Assembly (NCBI GenBank): GCA_033060915.1
Contig: CM065385.1
Location: 16,332,001 to 16,396,000 of the forward strand
Direction: 5' to 3'
Source of the DNA: Euryodendron excelsum
Taxonomy: Eukaryota; Streptophyta; Magnoliopsida; Ericales; Pentaphylacaceae
Length of the DNA: 64,000 nt
Below the pieces are notes generated by a model. That model did not search any database and was not told where the DNA came from. It saw only the letters and a program-made list of their open reading frames with translations. Each line of letters opens with the position of its first letter. Within the stretch, counting starts at the first letter, position 1. A program made the translations under genes and the position numbers. Below, piece by piece: positions 19,895-32,098 of this stretch.

Positions 19895-21303
19895 ATGGTA
19901 GACGTAATTTTGAGTCGATTGAGAGCTTAGCATGACAGCTATCCCCCAGATGAGCAGGACATCTTTTGTCGGTCCTTTGGTCAGATGGCTTCACTCCTGT
20001 CGGTGCAACTTATTCCAGGATTCATGGAGGGGGTGATTCCCTTTTGGCAACCTAGCTTGTCCCTTTTCCACTTCGGGGAGTGTGAGCTTACCTCCACTCC
20101 TCATGAGTATGGTTTTCTCCTTAGTTTTTGAGATTATTCTGCTAATATTATGGGACCTATCTTCCCTGACGGTTGCATCACAAGCACTCCTATGCTCCCA
20201 TGGTTGTAGGGGAGTCCTTTGTGAGCCTTACTAGATTTTAGCAGATGGTTGATGCTCACTTTCGGGGATGTGTTGCGCTCTTCCAGCTTTAGGTGATTGG
20301 GCACTTATTTATTACTCCTCTATTCCAGCATATATGGGACCCCGAGTTTGACCATATACACTCCTTGGTGAGATCTCAAAGAGCTATTGCAGATGATGAG
20401 AGGTTCCCACAGACTGCTGCGACATGGGCTTATTACCTTCAGAACATGAGATCAAACTAGGTCAGGTGGTATTCAGGATTGGTTGGTAGAAATTGCTTGA
20501 GAGTTCGACCTCCCGAGAGGGCCTTCGTGTCTTTAGCAGGCCTACGGGGCATTGCTCCCTTCTTTGGGATTCAAGTTTTGCGGCAGCTTAGCAGGAACTA
20601 GGACATTCCCTATCTGGCGTCAACGACTGAGTTTACCCTTGTCTTTAAGGCGTCCATCTCGAGGGCATTGGTAGAGAGAGTCATGGATATATGGAGATCT
20701 TTGCTTCCTCATGTGGATGATGACAGTCCATTTTCTGACATGCACCTGGAGACTAAGAACTACCATTATTGGCTCCAACGATATGTGTTAGGTCCTAGCA
20801 AGCTTGGTGATCTACAATTTAAGACTCCTTTGTCCCCCATGGAGTACACAAACTTCTTAACAGCTATGATTGTTTAAGGATGTTGTCACAAGCGACAAAA
20901 CTGAAGATTAATACAAGTGTTGTATGATCGGTTGAGGGCGAGAGATACTGAGATAGCTTCCTTAGAGATACAGCTAGCAGCGGCCAAGTCAACACATGAT
21001 AGCCTACCCCTGAGTACTATGTGGGGACACAAGCAGTCGTGAGGTGCCCTAGACTTTTCCACTCTCCTAGAGGACGAGATTGTTGACATTCAGTCATTGC
21101 GGGAGACTATAGAGTCCCTTACCCAAGAGAGGGATATGCTTTTAGCTAGATGGGCAAACTATGAGTAAGGCTAGCTTGGATCATCAGTGGTTGGTGCTTC
21201 TTTGAGTGCTCCTTTTGTAAATGGCGAGCTGATTGATCCTTCATTAGTTGATTCCTCTTCTAATGATGACGGAGAGCGCTACATTTTTTATCCTCGTTCC
21301 TAG
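19895..21303 (+). pseudogene. Antisense ORF of element A (plant mobile domain / DUF7745-like), broken
   Basis: Opposite strand to the element's pol, between integrase and 3' LTR. It starts ATGGTAGACG just after a predicted splice acceptor. Readable pieces include VQLIPGFMEGVIPFWQPSLS, LFHFGECELTSTPHEYGFLL, then after frame changes WRSLLPHVDDDSPF and HLETKNYHYWLQRYVLG. The W.PS...F.FG...LTPT..EY pattern recalls DUF7745 and plant-mobile-domain proteins common in plant genomes. The C-terminal part reads as a heptad-like coiled coil (RARDTEIASLEIQLAAAK) with an acidic tail. Several stops and frameshifts are present. Antisense ORFs in this place are known in Tat-lineage elements such as Retand and Grande; their role is unknown. 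Family naming is from motif memory. Confidence 0.55.
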
Positions 21304-22504
21304 ATTTGTTGATTCTTGCATTTATAGTGAGACAGATTTTATTTTAGTATTTTTTTACTTTTTGGCACTATGGACTTGTGGCCTTTCACACATTTGAGAT
21401 GCTTCCCCTCACAGTTAGTATAAAAGCATGCTTGATAAATTTAACTGAAAAATTATTCCTTTTTGTTTGATGCTTTGACTGACTTACTGCCCCGGGAGAC
21501 AAGACTTTGCTTCCTTTAACCTTAACTAGACTAATCCGGAGAATGCTTTTCGAGACATCTTCTGACTTCCCCACTGTTGCTTTCATCCTTATGATTTTTG
21601 GGAATGCCATTCTCGGATGATCTCTTACTCCCCGGCCCGATCCTTGTGATTTTTTTTTTATACTATTTTTACTACAGGTGCCCGTGAGAGTTTTCACCAA
21701 TCCCAACTCTATCATTTTTGTACCAAGGCGCCTTTGTAGGCTTTCACCAACGTCCACAATTTTGTATCTTGCCACATCCCTACTCTTTTACCTACAGTGC
21801 CCTTTCAAGTTTTCACCGCATCCTTGGGAATGTGCTTATTTTCTCTCTTCTCGCTCTCTCTTTCCTTAGCCATGTCTTTAGTTCCTATTGAGAAACTTCT
21901 AAAAATTACTTCTGCCATATTCTAATTTTCTTTGCCGAGACCATATTCCAGTGAGCTCGTTTGGACTAAGCAATTTAATTCAGATTTGAAAGGATTTTAA
22001 GGTTCATGATGTGGGTTTTCATTTTTGGAAGAAAAGGAAAGAGCTCAAACCTACCATTCTACTTTTCTTTTGATACCAGTGATCACTGTTGATGATTTTG
22101 GTTTGCTAGCACTTTTCTGCATATTTCTATCTTGCTTTTGATACCTTGCACATCCTTTTTTTTTTTTTTTAAATAACAGCGTAAATAATAGCGCTTTGTG
22201 GACCCCCATTTTTTTTTTTTTTTTGAACGCATTTTCCTTAGTGCTTTACTTTAACCTTGCATGATCACTAGGTTAGGAGACTTCTTTGAAAGAAAGTAAC
22301 TGGCTCTAAGGGTTTGACAAAGGTTACTTTTGACTGTATGAGAGATGAAACGAGGGCCTCTCGTCGTTTCAAAATTAAATTGCTTAGTCTATAGAGCTTT
22401 ACCACTAAAATTTTGACCGTGTCTGATTGACTAGTTGAGATTAGGGAAGTTAAATTTTATTGCTTCCGAACAGAAACCAAAGATCTAGGTTTCGGAATCA
22501 TATG
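21304..22504 (-). other. Element A, region between antisense ORF and integrase end
   Basis: No coding sequence recognised. It has T runs at 22158-22172 and 22209-22224 and a stretch (22310-22400) collinear with 56665-56760 of element C, including TTTTGACTGTATG and GAGGGCCTCTC. It is therefore a family 3' UTR. Confidence 0.6.
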
Positions 22505-23660
22505 TAATAATGTTTGACAGCATCGGAGTTCAATGAATTGGGAATTCTTGGCCATCCATTTTCTCAAGAATAAGAGCTCCTCCAAATAGGACTTTCTTTA
22601 TCACAAATGGCCCTTCGTAATTTGGAGTGAATTTCCCTTATGCTGCTTCCTGGTGGGGAAATACCTTTTTTAGTACTAAATCTCCCAGTTTGAATGATCG
22701 ATGCTACACCTCCTTATCAAATGCCCTAGCCATTCATCTTCTGTAGCATTGAGCATGATAAATTGCAACTAACCACTTCTCATCTAGCAAGCAGAGTTGA
22801 ACATGCCGGTCTTTAATCCATTCTTCTTCATCTAACTTGGTTTCCATTAAGATCTTTAGGGAAGGAATCTCAATCTCAATCTCAATCTCAATGGGAAGGA
22901 CTACCTCTGTGCCGCAGACCAACTCGAAGGGAGTACCTCCAGTAGAAGCCCTCATGGTGGTTCGGTAAGCCATCAGTGCAAAGAGAAGTTTCTCGTGCCA
23001 AACTTTGTAGTTGTCGATCATTTTTCAGAGTATTCTCTTAATGCTTTTATTGGCTACTTTTACTACTCTGTTCATCTGAGGCCAGTAGGTGACTGAATTT
23101 TGGTGGGTAATGCGAAACCTTTGGCACAATTTTGATACCAACTCATTATTTAGATTAGAAGCGTTGTCAATAATGAGTGATTGGGAATCCCATATCAGTA
23201 GATGATGTGATTTTTTTATGAACTTCTCCCCGACCTTCTTGGTGACATAAACATAGGAGACTACTTCCACCCACTTAGTGAAGTAATCAATGGCAACCAG
23301 GATGAATCGATGACCGTTGGAGGCTTTAGCAGTGATAGGGCCAATCATATCTATCCCCCACATAGAAAAAGGCTAAGGGGCTGATATGGAATGGAGTTTC
23401 GTGGGCGGTGCTTTGATCTTATCCCCATGTATTTGGCACTTATGACACCGGAGAACGTATTTGATACAATCTGACTCCATCGTTGACCAATAATACCATG
23501 TCTGGAGGATCTTCTTGGAAAGCATGTGACCAGTCATGTGGGGACTGCAAACCCCCTCATGTACTTCCTCCATGATAGTTTTGGCTTCGACGGCATTGAC
23601 GCATCTCAAAGGTCCGAACCACGATCTTCTGAAAAGCACATTTCTGGTCATAAAGTAATG
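22505..23660 (-). pseudogene. pol: Ogre/Tat integrase (A), broken
   Basis: The zinc-binding N-terminal part is intact in order: EEVHEGVCSPHMTGHMLSKK then RCHKCQIHGDKIKAPP. After a stop near 23372 the core reads MWGIDMIGPITAKASNGHRF and AIDYFTKWVEVVSY, then IIDNASNLNNELVSKLCQRF. The catalytic Glu is changed to Lys (VVKVANKSIKRIL where AVEAANKNIKKIL is usual), and QMNR replaces KMNG. After another stop, FALMAYRTTMRASTGGTPFELV continues. An in-frame hexamer expansion gives IEIEIEIEIEI at about 22871-22895. The tail PNYEGPFVIKKVLFGGALIL is the usual Tat C-terminus. No chromodomain. Inactive. Confidence 0.88.
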
Positions 23661-23999
23661 TTCCGCCAGACGGCGAATGCTCTTCCTATCTTGCTGTGAG
23701 GTCGTGCCAGGAAATGCCCTTGTCTGGATGTATCTCTTGATATTATGAAACCATGGTTGCTCATCGAGCTCAGTTGTTATGTGAAAGCAATAGGAAGGGG
23801 TGTCTCTGGTGAAAATCTAAAGAGGGGGTATTTCAGTGCCTTTATCAACGTTGATTACCGCAGCTAGAGTGGCTAACGCATCAGTGAAACTGTTATCCGT
23901 CTGGGTTATGTGATAGAAATCTATGCTTCTGAATAGTTGACACAAATTCTTAATCTGTTGATAGTAGGGGAGAGTTTGGCATCTTGGGTTTAGTATACG

Positions 24000-24669
24000 T
24001 CCTTGAACTATTGAAAAACTAAATCTGAATCTTCAAAAACATCCAATTCGTCAATCTTCATTTCTAATGCAAGCCTTAGGCCAAGGATACAAGCCTCATA
24101 CTCAGCAATATTGTTGGTGCATGATTCTAGTTGTAACTTGACCACAATAGGGTAATGATTGCCCGTTTTTGATACTACTACTGCCCCAACATCGGCTCCC
24201 CTTTTATTAGCAACTCCATCAAAATACATCTTCCATCTGGTTTTTACTTGCCCCTCAGTCACATCATCGACGCATAGTATATCCTCGTCGGGGAATTGAG
24301 GTTCCATGGATTGATAATCGTCAATAGGATTCTTGGCCAAATAATCAGCTATTACTTACCCATTGACTGTTTTACAGGTAGTAAACACAATATCAAATTA
24401 TGACAGAGAAAGGTGATATGATAGAGCATGTAATGTCAAAACCTGTGGGTTACCCAGGCTAGTGCGTAGCATGTTTTCTCGAGATCATAATACTTTATTT
24501 CATATGACTGGAACTTCTTGCTGAGTTAATAAATGACTTGCTCTTTCCTCCCTATTTCATCATGCTGCCCCAAAACACACCCCATGGAAGTATTCAGAAT
24601 TGACATGTACATTAACAGAGGGCACCGCAAGGTAAGTGCCACTAGGGCTGGAGGGTTTCGTAGGTATTC
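24000..24669 (-). pseudogene. pol: Ogre/Tat dual RNase H (A), broken
   Basis: The first, gypsy-type RNase H is badly decayed (about 24669-24345): VNSEYFHGVCFG, several stops, apparent internal deletion, then FDIVFTTCKTVNG and VIADYLAKNP, its normal end. The second RNase H (24340-24008) is well preserved: WKMYFDGVANKRGADVGAVV, NNIAEYEACILGLRLALEM and DVFEDSDLVFQ, giving the catalytic D, E and D positions. Having a second, aRNH-type RNase H between RNase H and integrase is the hallmark of the Tat/Ogre branch. It stops at FQ where a short C-terminus would follow. Confidence 0.88.
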
Positions 24670-25510
24670 TTAGATTATTTCGAAGACTTTTTGGCAGTTA
24701 TCATCCCATTCCTTTGAAACATCTTTCCTGAGGAGTTTGAAAATTGGTTCGTGTAGATAAGTCATTTGAGCGATGAACCGACTGATGAAGTTTAATTTTC
24801 CTAAAAAGGACCAAATCTCATTTTCCCCTCTCAGAGCGGCCATTTCAACGATAGACATAACTTTGGCAGGATCAATCTCTATCCCCTTTTCATTAACTAT
24901 AAACCCTAGAAACTCCTCTAAAGATACTTCGAACGTGCATTTGGTAGGATTCAACTTGAGTTGGTATTTACAAAGACGGTTAAACACCTTCTGTAGGTTG
25001 AACATGTGGTCTTTATATTGCTTGGACTTGACGATTATGTCATCCACATAAATTTTCACTTCCTGATGTATCATGTCATGAAATAAGGTTACTATGGTCT
25101 TTTGGTAGGTTGTCCCTGCATTGCGAAGTTCGAATAGCATAACTTTATAACAATACAGTCCCTAGGGCGTGATGAAAGTAGTTTTTTCTCATTCCTTATC
25201 GACTAACTTGATTTGGTTGTACCCTGAAAAGTTATCCATGAAAGAAAACATTTCATGACCGGCCGTGTTATCAACGAGCAAATCTATATGTGGGAGAGGA
25301 AAATCATCCATTGGACTGGCCTTGTTAAGGTCTTAAAAGTCAATACATATCCGTACTTTGCCATCTTTCTTGGGAATAGGAATGATGTTAGCCAACCATT
25401 GGGGATACTCTACTACTTGCAAAAACCTCGCTTGAAATTATTTAATCACTTCTTCTTTAATCTTGAGGCTCCATTTTGGCTTAAGTCTTCTTCAACTTTT
25501 GCTTAAAAGG
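24670..25510 (-). pseudogene. pol: Ogre/Tat reverse transcriptase (A), broken
   Basis: N-terminal part, interrupted by stops: VVEYPQWLANIIPIPKKDGK, VRICIDF-DLNKASPMDDFPL, HEMFSFMDNFSGYNQI, EKTTFITP. The longest clean frame (25140-24670) has FELRNAGTTYQK, TLFHDMIHQEVKIYVDDIIV with the YVDD catalytic motif intact, CTFEVSLEEFLGFIVNEKGI and FLGKLNFISRFIAQMT. The stops replace a Tyr-Arg pair, an acidic residue and Trp in the family pattern. Runs straight into RNase H. Confidence 0.9.
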
Positions 25511-26510
25511 TTTCATTTGCAGGTCTAAGGGTAATCTATGTTCTACAATAGATTCATCCAGCCAGGGATGTCTTGACAAGACCAAGCAAAAACATCCAGG
25601 CATGTGCGTAATAGTTCCAATAACTATTTACGCTACCATTGATCTAATCCTGTACCAATTTTGAGTTCTTTTGGATTCTGTTTATCTCCCAAATTAACAG
25701 TCTCTGTCTCTCTTCAATGTTTGGGGTATTACGATTCTCATACCTTTCTATCTGTTCCCGAGTTTCCTCTAGTACTTTTTCTGAATAGTTCACATCCAGG
25801 GCAATTCTCAGTTGCTGATAATCAAATTTAGTGTTAAAGTCATTACTTGTAAGATTTGGCATTCTCCGGATTAGTTGAGTAAGGCGTCGGATGTAAGGGT
25901 CCCTAACATGAAAAATAATGCGCAACGAATAAAAAAAAAATATTTTTCCATTAATAGTGAATTGATTTAAGAACTTAAAACAAGTAAATCATACAGACAA
26001 AGTTTGTTTATGGCAAGTTAGATGCTCTAGGATTTGCTCTAACGAGCTTTGTACCGAAACTTGCAGGCACGCATGATATCCTCGCTAGCCCAGTTATGCA
26101 AGTTCTCGCTTAGAAGTATTGTTCAAATGGACCCATCTTAAGTTATCTCAACATCAACCATCATGACGGGTGTTTCTTTTTGAATTTTCCTCTTCTTCGA
26201 ACCTTTATCTGATGCAGACACCACATTTTATTGCTTGAATTGATCAAAGAGCTCCATGATTGCTTTTTTGTTAGCCCTCTTCTTTTGTGCTACCTCTCTC
26301 TTCATTCTTGTCGGTTCATACCCTAGCCCAAAGGTAGGCTTGACCGACGGTATTTCTATGATCTTGGGCCTTCCTTATAAGTACATCCCTAAGTCTTTTC
26401 CCAGATGGAATCCATTTGTTTTGAAGTAACGAGTTATCATATAAGAATTTTGGGAATATTTTAGCTCCACTTGATCTTCATTCTGTATAACAGTGACATG
26501 TTTGAATGAC
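25511..26510 (-). pseudogene. pol: Ogre/Tat protease-RT linker with glycine-rich motif (A)
   Basis: Just inside the nested insertion the frame reads MITRYFKTNGFHLGKDLG, then PTFGLGYEPTRMKREVAQKK. This is the glycine-rich (G-patch-like) segment that follows protease in Tat elements. Further on, an open frame (25925-25644) contains ERYENRNTPNIEERQRLL, matching the acidic linker before RT. Stops and frame changes are frequent. Placement directly next to the protease across the 7-kb insertion confirms that the insertion split one pol gene. Confidence 0.7.
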
Positions 26511-27960
26511 TGGATGCTGATTGCACTCTAAAAGTGCAATTATAACACCTTAATTTGCCAATTGTTAGCCTTAGTTTAGGAGTTTATATGTCTCTTTAAT
26601 TACATTTTAGTATTATCTAAGTTATTCTATTTTGTATAGATTTTGAGCTTAATGTGGAGGGTTTCGGACACATTTCGGATGAAGGAAGAGTGAGTTTTTC
26701 AAAAGGATACTGTCAATGTACAAGCTGTTAAAGCTGTGGTACAACCAGTTGAAGCACATAGAGCTGAAACTTTGAAGGGCCATATCTCCCAAACCAAAAA
26801 GGCTATAAGGGCCCATAATATATCATTTCATATAACTTTTGAAGATTTATTCATATAAGTTGATCATACGTACGGTGGCTTAACCGTACGTACGATGAAG
26901 CCCACCGTACCTACGGTACTATTCATCATACATACAGTCTACAGAAAATTCAAACTTTAAAGAGCTTTAAACAGCATATATGGGACCGTATGAAGTCCAT
27001 ACATATGGTCAGTCCTCCGTACGTATGGTCCAAATACAGTCCCGGCGCCCCCTGTTTTATTTTTACTACTATAAATTTTGGTTTGTAGACAATTTTGGAG
27101 GATAAATCTCAATTTTTCTTATATTTCTTTGTATCTAGGAGTAGAGTAGTGATAGAAACTTTATTTTCTTGTATTTTCCTTTACTTTCCTTCATTTTCTT
27201 TGTATCCAAACACTAGTTTTCTTTCAATTAAATGCAAGATCTATATTTCTTCATGCTTTCTCTCATGGATTCAAGTAGCTAAGTACCTCTTGGATGTAAT
27301 TATGGAGATCTACCAAGGATCTTCAAGGGGTTTCAATGGAGGTAAAAGAACTTCAATGATCTATCTTATATTTTCTTCAATTTCATTTCAATTGAGTTGT
27401 AAATCCATAGAACACTTATTTTCATAATCTATGTTGGTATTTGCTATGCACAATCATCTAATTGGTATAGGAATTGCACAATTGATGGTTTGTCTCTATG
27501 ATTCCTGCAATTGAACATCAATCTACACTCAATTGGACATGAATTCGAATTTTTGTGGTCGAAATTCTCCGAGTCAAGGTTCTATGGAGTGAGCCTTGAC
27601 TTGAGTTATACAAATCTCCATTGAAGAGCTTATAGAGAATTGGTGGATTGAAACAATTACATTCAAGCCTTCCTTTAATTGTTTTTAAATTTAGATAGAA
27701 TTGCCCTTCATACTTAGTTTAATTAATCGAATTTGTAATTGCAACTCCCTCATCATCAACATATTTTCGGTCTTCTTCGTAAATAGCTTCAATTTACTTA
27801 AATGAATTTTTAATTTGAATTTGTGTGCCTACGTAACGCCTATATTTGGCTTGGTCCCTTGGGAAAGAACGATACCAGACACTACCGGTTTATACTTCAA
27901 TCACGACACCCGTACTCTTGTGGGGAAGCTCAATTTTACATCATCTTTGGGAGCGATTCA
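26511..27960 (+). mobile_element. 5' LTR of the non-autonomous element
   Basis: Collinear with 32099-33567 from TGATTGCACTCTAAAA onward. The first few bases differ (TGGATGCTGATTG against TGTGATTG), so the exact start is uncertain by up to 7 bases. It ends GAGCGATTCA at 27960. TATAAAT lies at 27070-27076. Confidence 0.8.
26866..27030. promoter_or_regulatory. GTAC palindrome cluster in U3, 5' LTR copy
   Basis: Six GTAC cores, most within CCGTAC or CGTACGTACG, in about 165 bp. The cluster ends 40 bp before the TATA box. Several positions that are CGTACG in the 3' LTR read CATACATA here, consistent with CG to TG/CA decay. Plant SPL/SBP factors bind GTAC cores; binding here is inferred. Confidence 0.5.
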
Positions 27961-27965
27961 AGTTT

Positions 27966-27985
27966 TGGCACTGTTGCTAAGGATC
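27966..27985 (+). promoter_or_regulatory. Primer binding site, tRNA-Asp type, decayed
   Basis: TGGCACTGTTGCTAAGGATC lies 5 bases after the LTR end. The usual plant site is TGGCGCCGTTGCCGGGGATC, from memory; 15 of 20 match, and the differences are G to A or C to T. tRNA-Asp priming is usual for Athila. Confidence 0.75.
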
Positions 27986-28636
27986 AAAAGCATAAGGCGA
28001 ACGCTAACAAGCTAAGAATTGAAGAAGCACTTGGTGAATTGCTTATATATATAAACAAAAAAAAAAACAAAAACAAACAAAGGAGATAAAGAAAACTAAA
28101 CAAAATAGCAAAATTGCAAACAGGTGAGAGTTGATCACTCACCCTTAATGGAGAAATCTTTGGCTAAGGCCATGGGTAACTTCGTTCCACCCTTTTGTGT
28201 GATAGCATGATGGATTTTGATTTTTAGGTTTCTCTTTTATTTTAGGATTATTTTTGTTTGATTAGTGTAGAATTTTTCATTGTTTTGAAAACTCAATTGG
28301 TGGATAGTAATTAGTAGATAGGCGTGTGTGCTATATGTTTATTGGTGAAATTTATTATGTGGAGATTAGAGGTTTGAATGGCAAATGATTGAGCATTGTT
28401 GTGTATGATGTGTTGAGTCGCTGTGCACTACATTTGTTTGTGCATTACATCCATCTTCCATTGTGCACTTCATTATGTTTGATGGCACATTCTCACACTA
28501 TCCATCATCCAACATGTCTATGAGGGAGCACCTTGTAGCTAATGGCCTAAGGGAGCCTCCTTGACCACCTCCCAATTATGGGAGATGTAATAAGGCTCTC
28601 CACGGTGGTAATAAGAGCATTCATAAGAATAATGGT

Positions 28637-28951
28637 GTGAAAACACCTCCATGTAAGTCTCTTAGAGACTACATTCAGGCTAGTGCGCTTAGAGCACAAG
28701 AACCATTCAATATGTCTCTTAGGAATGTCTTAGAGCCAATAGTCAAAGGGAGCCTTTTCGACCACATCCCAATCTTGGGGGCTGTGATCAATTTAACATT
28801 GGTAGGGGACATGAAGGAGCTTTTTCAAAGTATTATCAAAACTACAAAAACCCCTTTGACTACTTTCGTGGGGCATCGCGAATTTATTACCAACATGAGC
28901 ATGTTGAATATCCACCTTCACTTCAAGAGAGCTTTAATGAAAATCACTTAG
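28637..28951 (+). CDS. Short ORF of unknown function, 104 codons
   Basis: Starts MKTPPCKSLRDYIQASALRA and ends HFKRALMKIT. I do not recognise a domain. KSLRDYIQASA loosely recalls the start of some plant gypsy gag proteins, but the gag core and zinc knuckle are absent. It sits where gag would begin in a full element, so it may be a gag remnant. The frame upstream (from 28528) also reads MREHLVANGLREPP before a stop, a similar phrase. No transcript evidence is visible; treat as hypothetical. Confidence 0.3.
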   Translation: MKTPPCKSLRDYIQASALRAQEPFNMSLRNVLEPIVKGSLFDHIPILGAVINLTLVGDMKELFQSIIKTTKTPLTTFVGHREFITNMSMLNIHLHFKRALMKIT

Positions 28952-29014
28952 AGTTTTACCCTAACCAAGAGCAAGTCCATCCAATTGAACCACTCATCCC
29001 ATCACTAACCATAG

Positions 29015-30058
29015 GAATGAGGATATCATTGATCAAACCATCCTCCCCCAAGACTTTATGTCTTAGGAAGACGTTCCTAGTATGAGTGAGAAAATAATTG
29101 AAAATAAATTTTGGAATAAAGAACTAGAGAGAGTGGAGTTCGATATTGAGGCTCTCAAGCAAGAAAAGAGTGAGGAAAAGGTTGATGAAGAACCTAGTGA
29201 GAGCGAAGAGTTGTAAAAGATTGAGGACCCTAAGAAGAGGAGAGTGAGCCTAGGGGAGAGGAAGATAACGAGAGAAAAGAGGAGCCAAATAAGGTTACAA
29301 GTGAATCCAATCTCACCTTCCATTCAATTGAGCAAATCCATCCCATATTTACCCTTAAAAGTGAGGACATCATTGAACACATCACGTTTCCCCAAGAGTG
29401 TGAGTCTACAAAAGAAGTTCTTATGATGAGTGAAGAAGTTGTTGAAAATCTCACTAGCAATGTGGAAACCGAGAGAAAGGAGCCTATGATTAAGGTTTCC
29501 AAGCAAGACAAGAGTGAGGAAGAGGGTAATGAAGGAACTAATGAGAGAGAAGAGGAGTCCAAGAAGGTCAAAAATGATGAAGCTCATATTGAGGACCCTC
29601 TAGAGAGAGTAATTGCCTTTAATGAAGGTCTTGATCCTTTCGATATTGGGGATGTTCATGTGCAAGAGGATAGTGTTGTTTTCGAGGATGTATCTCCCAT
29701 GTTGGAGGATCAAGTGACCCCTACCCTTCAACCTCTAAAATCTATTCCTATCATGCCTACTCATTTGGAGCTTAACACCCCACTATTAGAATCGACTATC
29801 TTTCACCTAGGCGAGCACCTGGAGAGTAAGGAGGGTCAATAGGTTAATAGAATGACTTTGAGAGGTACTTTAGTGCATGATCTTTAGAGTACCTTTCCAT
29901 TCTATGACCCTTTTGACCCATTTGACCGTACTTGTTATATCCTTGAGTTCATCAAGGATATTGAAATTGATTATGTATACCCTCGTTTGACCTCCTCAGA
30001 AGTTGCCATTGTGGACGTGTGGAATGATGGAAAATTTCCTATTTGTGGTATAGGGTGA
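29015..30058 (+). pseudogene. Acidic, internally duplicated ORF of unknown function, broken
   Basis: Two related units lie about 344 bp apart. The first reads EDIIDQTILPQDFMS, a stop, then MSEKIIENKFWNKELERVEF. The second reads EDIIEHITFPQECES then MMSEEVVENLTSNVETERKE. Both continue into Glu/Lys-rich stretches (EEGNEGTNEREEESKKVKND). The longest open frame is 29423-29842, and after two stops the same frame continues as FYDPFDPFDRTCYILEFIKD and ends near 30058. The repeat and the persistence of frame suggest a once-coding sequence, but no family is recognised. It occupies the place of gag-pol in this non-autonomous element. Confidence 0.4.
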
Positions 30059-32084
30059 CCTCCTTCTTGTGTGATTGGGTAAGAGTAGGAGTAGTTTAGA
30101 TAATTTTTGTTTTTGCTTTCGTTTTGTTTTACTGGTTAGGGTTCTATCTTAGTTGTGGGGTGCACTTAGACACCCTACTATCTTTTCTCTGGCAATTTTA
30201 TCTCATTTCTTAGCTTGTCTTCATACATTGAGGACAATGAATCATTGTAGTTGGGGGGAGAGTAGATGTTTTACCTCTATTTGTGTTTTTTTTTCTTTGA
30301 TTTTGCACTTTTGTTTTTGTTTATTTGTGTTGCTCCCTATTCTATATAAAAATAAAAATAAAAATTCATGATTTCCTTTAGTTAGAGGTAGAGTTTAGAT
30401 TGCATATATATCTTTTGTTACACTTCGATCTTTTTATCGTATATTGATTCTTCTCAGGTATTATATTGAATGATGATCTTTCAATTACTTGAGATCTTTG
30501 GTAAGAGGTTGAAGTATCTCATGGTCCCAGTATCAATTCTTTCATGTTTTTAGCACATTCATCTATATTTTGTTCTTGTTGATCTCTAATTATTCATGGT
30601 GGATATGTTGATGCTTTATGATATGGGGCCATGGCATATTCATGAGATTCAATCTTTGATTTTTGAATGGTTAGAGTGTTGCATGGATTATGTTCATAGT
30701 ATGATGAGTATTTCGCTCTTTGATTTTGATGTTTTGTGAGATGTTATCTTTAATACACATTAGTGAGGGGATTACACTCATTGAGCACAAATCATGGATG
30801 TAGCTTCATTGTATTAGTTTTGTGCATTTGCAGCCTTACTTGAGTGGAGATCTTCACCTTGTGAGTTCTAGAGCTTCAAAACTTCTTTGAAGAGAGATTA
30901 CATTCACTCGAGAAGATTTCTTGATTCTTATCATTTCAATGGCTTCATTTCATTTGCATTTGGCTTATATGCTTTATATTATCTATCATATTGACACTCG
31001 CATTCATTCAAGATCTATTTCATGTATGCTTTGAGAAATTATTCTAGGCCATCTTTCATCCTATTGAGCCACAAAATTTTTATTGTTTTTACTCCCGTTG
31101 TAACCATATCTTTTTGTCCTTTTGATTTGTGATCTTACTTAAGATGTGATCATTGATTGGATATCCTTTTTTTTTTAGTTGAAAAGGCACAAACCTTCAC
31201 CCTATTAAAACTTATGAGAAATAAAAGAGGAGATATTTGGTGTAAAAGCAAAAAAATGGTGAAGGTATGCCAAAAAAAAAAAAAAAGAGAAAGAGAAAAG
31301 GCAGTAAAGAGAAATGAATGGAAGAAAAAAGACAATGGGATTGAAAACAAATCAAAAGAAATGAGAAAATGAGTTGAAGCCTCAAAGAGGCAAGGAAATA
31401 TGCTAGAAAGTTAGAGTGGGAAAAAAAGAGAAGAATTACTTCATTGACACTACATGCTTTGATTACACATGTATTGTATTCTTATACCTCTTCTTTTCTT
31501 CCTATACCTTACTTTGAATCCCTATTGGCCTTCCCTTGCAAAGTCCTTTATGATTCAAAATCATGCACTTCATGCGAGATCCTGTTTGATATTTGGATTG
31601 CTCTCTTGTATAACATGGCATTTACTCCTTTTAGAGCGTTCTATTGACAAGAACCTTATGTTTAGTTGTTCGAGAGTGTATGTCCTATAAGGATTTGGAT
31701 CAAAATTCCAAGGCTATGAATGTGTAAGTAGATACTTTTAAGCTACATTGCATGACTCTAGCACACACACATGAACCTCATTTTTGTGTTCTTTATGATA
31801 TAATCTTACTTACGTTGATATTAGAGGTGAATTGTTGAGATTGCTTTATCCATCTTATGCATCACCACTATATTATTCTAAATCTTAGATTGATGATTAT
31901 GAATTGATATTTATGGGTGTTATCACTGTAAGCCCTCACGAGACACCACTTGTCCACTAAAGGTAACCTAGGGTTTCAAAGGCTTGATACATAGGCTAAA
32001 TGCATTCGAGACTCCTACGAAAGTGGAGATTATCATTTGTACATACTTGCTTTAGTTTTAGTACTTTTCTAGGGACTAGCAAAA

Positions 32085-32098
32085 AGTAAGTTGGGGGG
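32085..32098 (+). promoter_or_regulatory. Polypurine tract of the non-autonomous element
   Basis: AAGTAAGTTGGGGGG directly precedes the LTR start TGTGATTG at 32099 and matches the Athila tract at 12758-12775. Confidence 0.8.

Larger units (their letters stand above)
27986..32098 (+). other. Internal region of the non-autonomous element
   Basis: Contains no gag, protease, RT, RNase H or integrase motif. 28000-29000 holds a short ORF of unknown type, and 29015-30058 an acidic, internally repeated ORF. 30130-30270 has ACATTGAGGACAATG and AGTTGGGGGGAG, an Athila-type 3' UTR signature. 30420-32098 is the Athila-like 3' UTR, with a purine-rich tract (31210-31440) and a polypurine tract ending AAGTTGGGGGG at 32098. 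Confidence 0.75.

Noticed and set aside
28637..28951. Calling this ORF gag
   Set aside because: No gag core or zinc knuckle can be read; only a weak resemblance of the first residues and position, so left as unknown.
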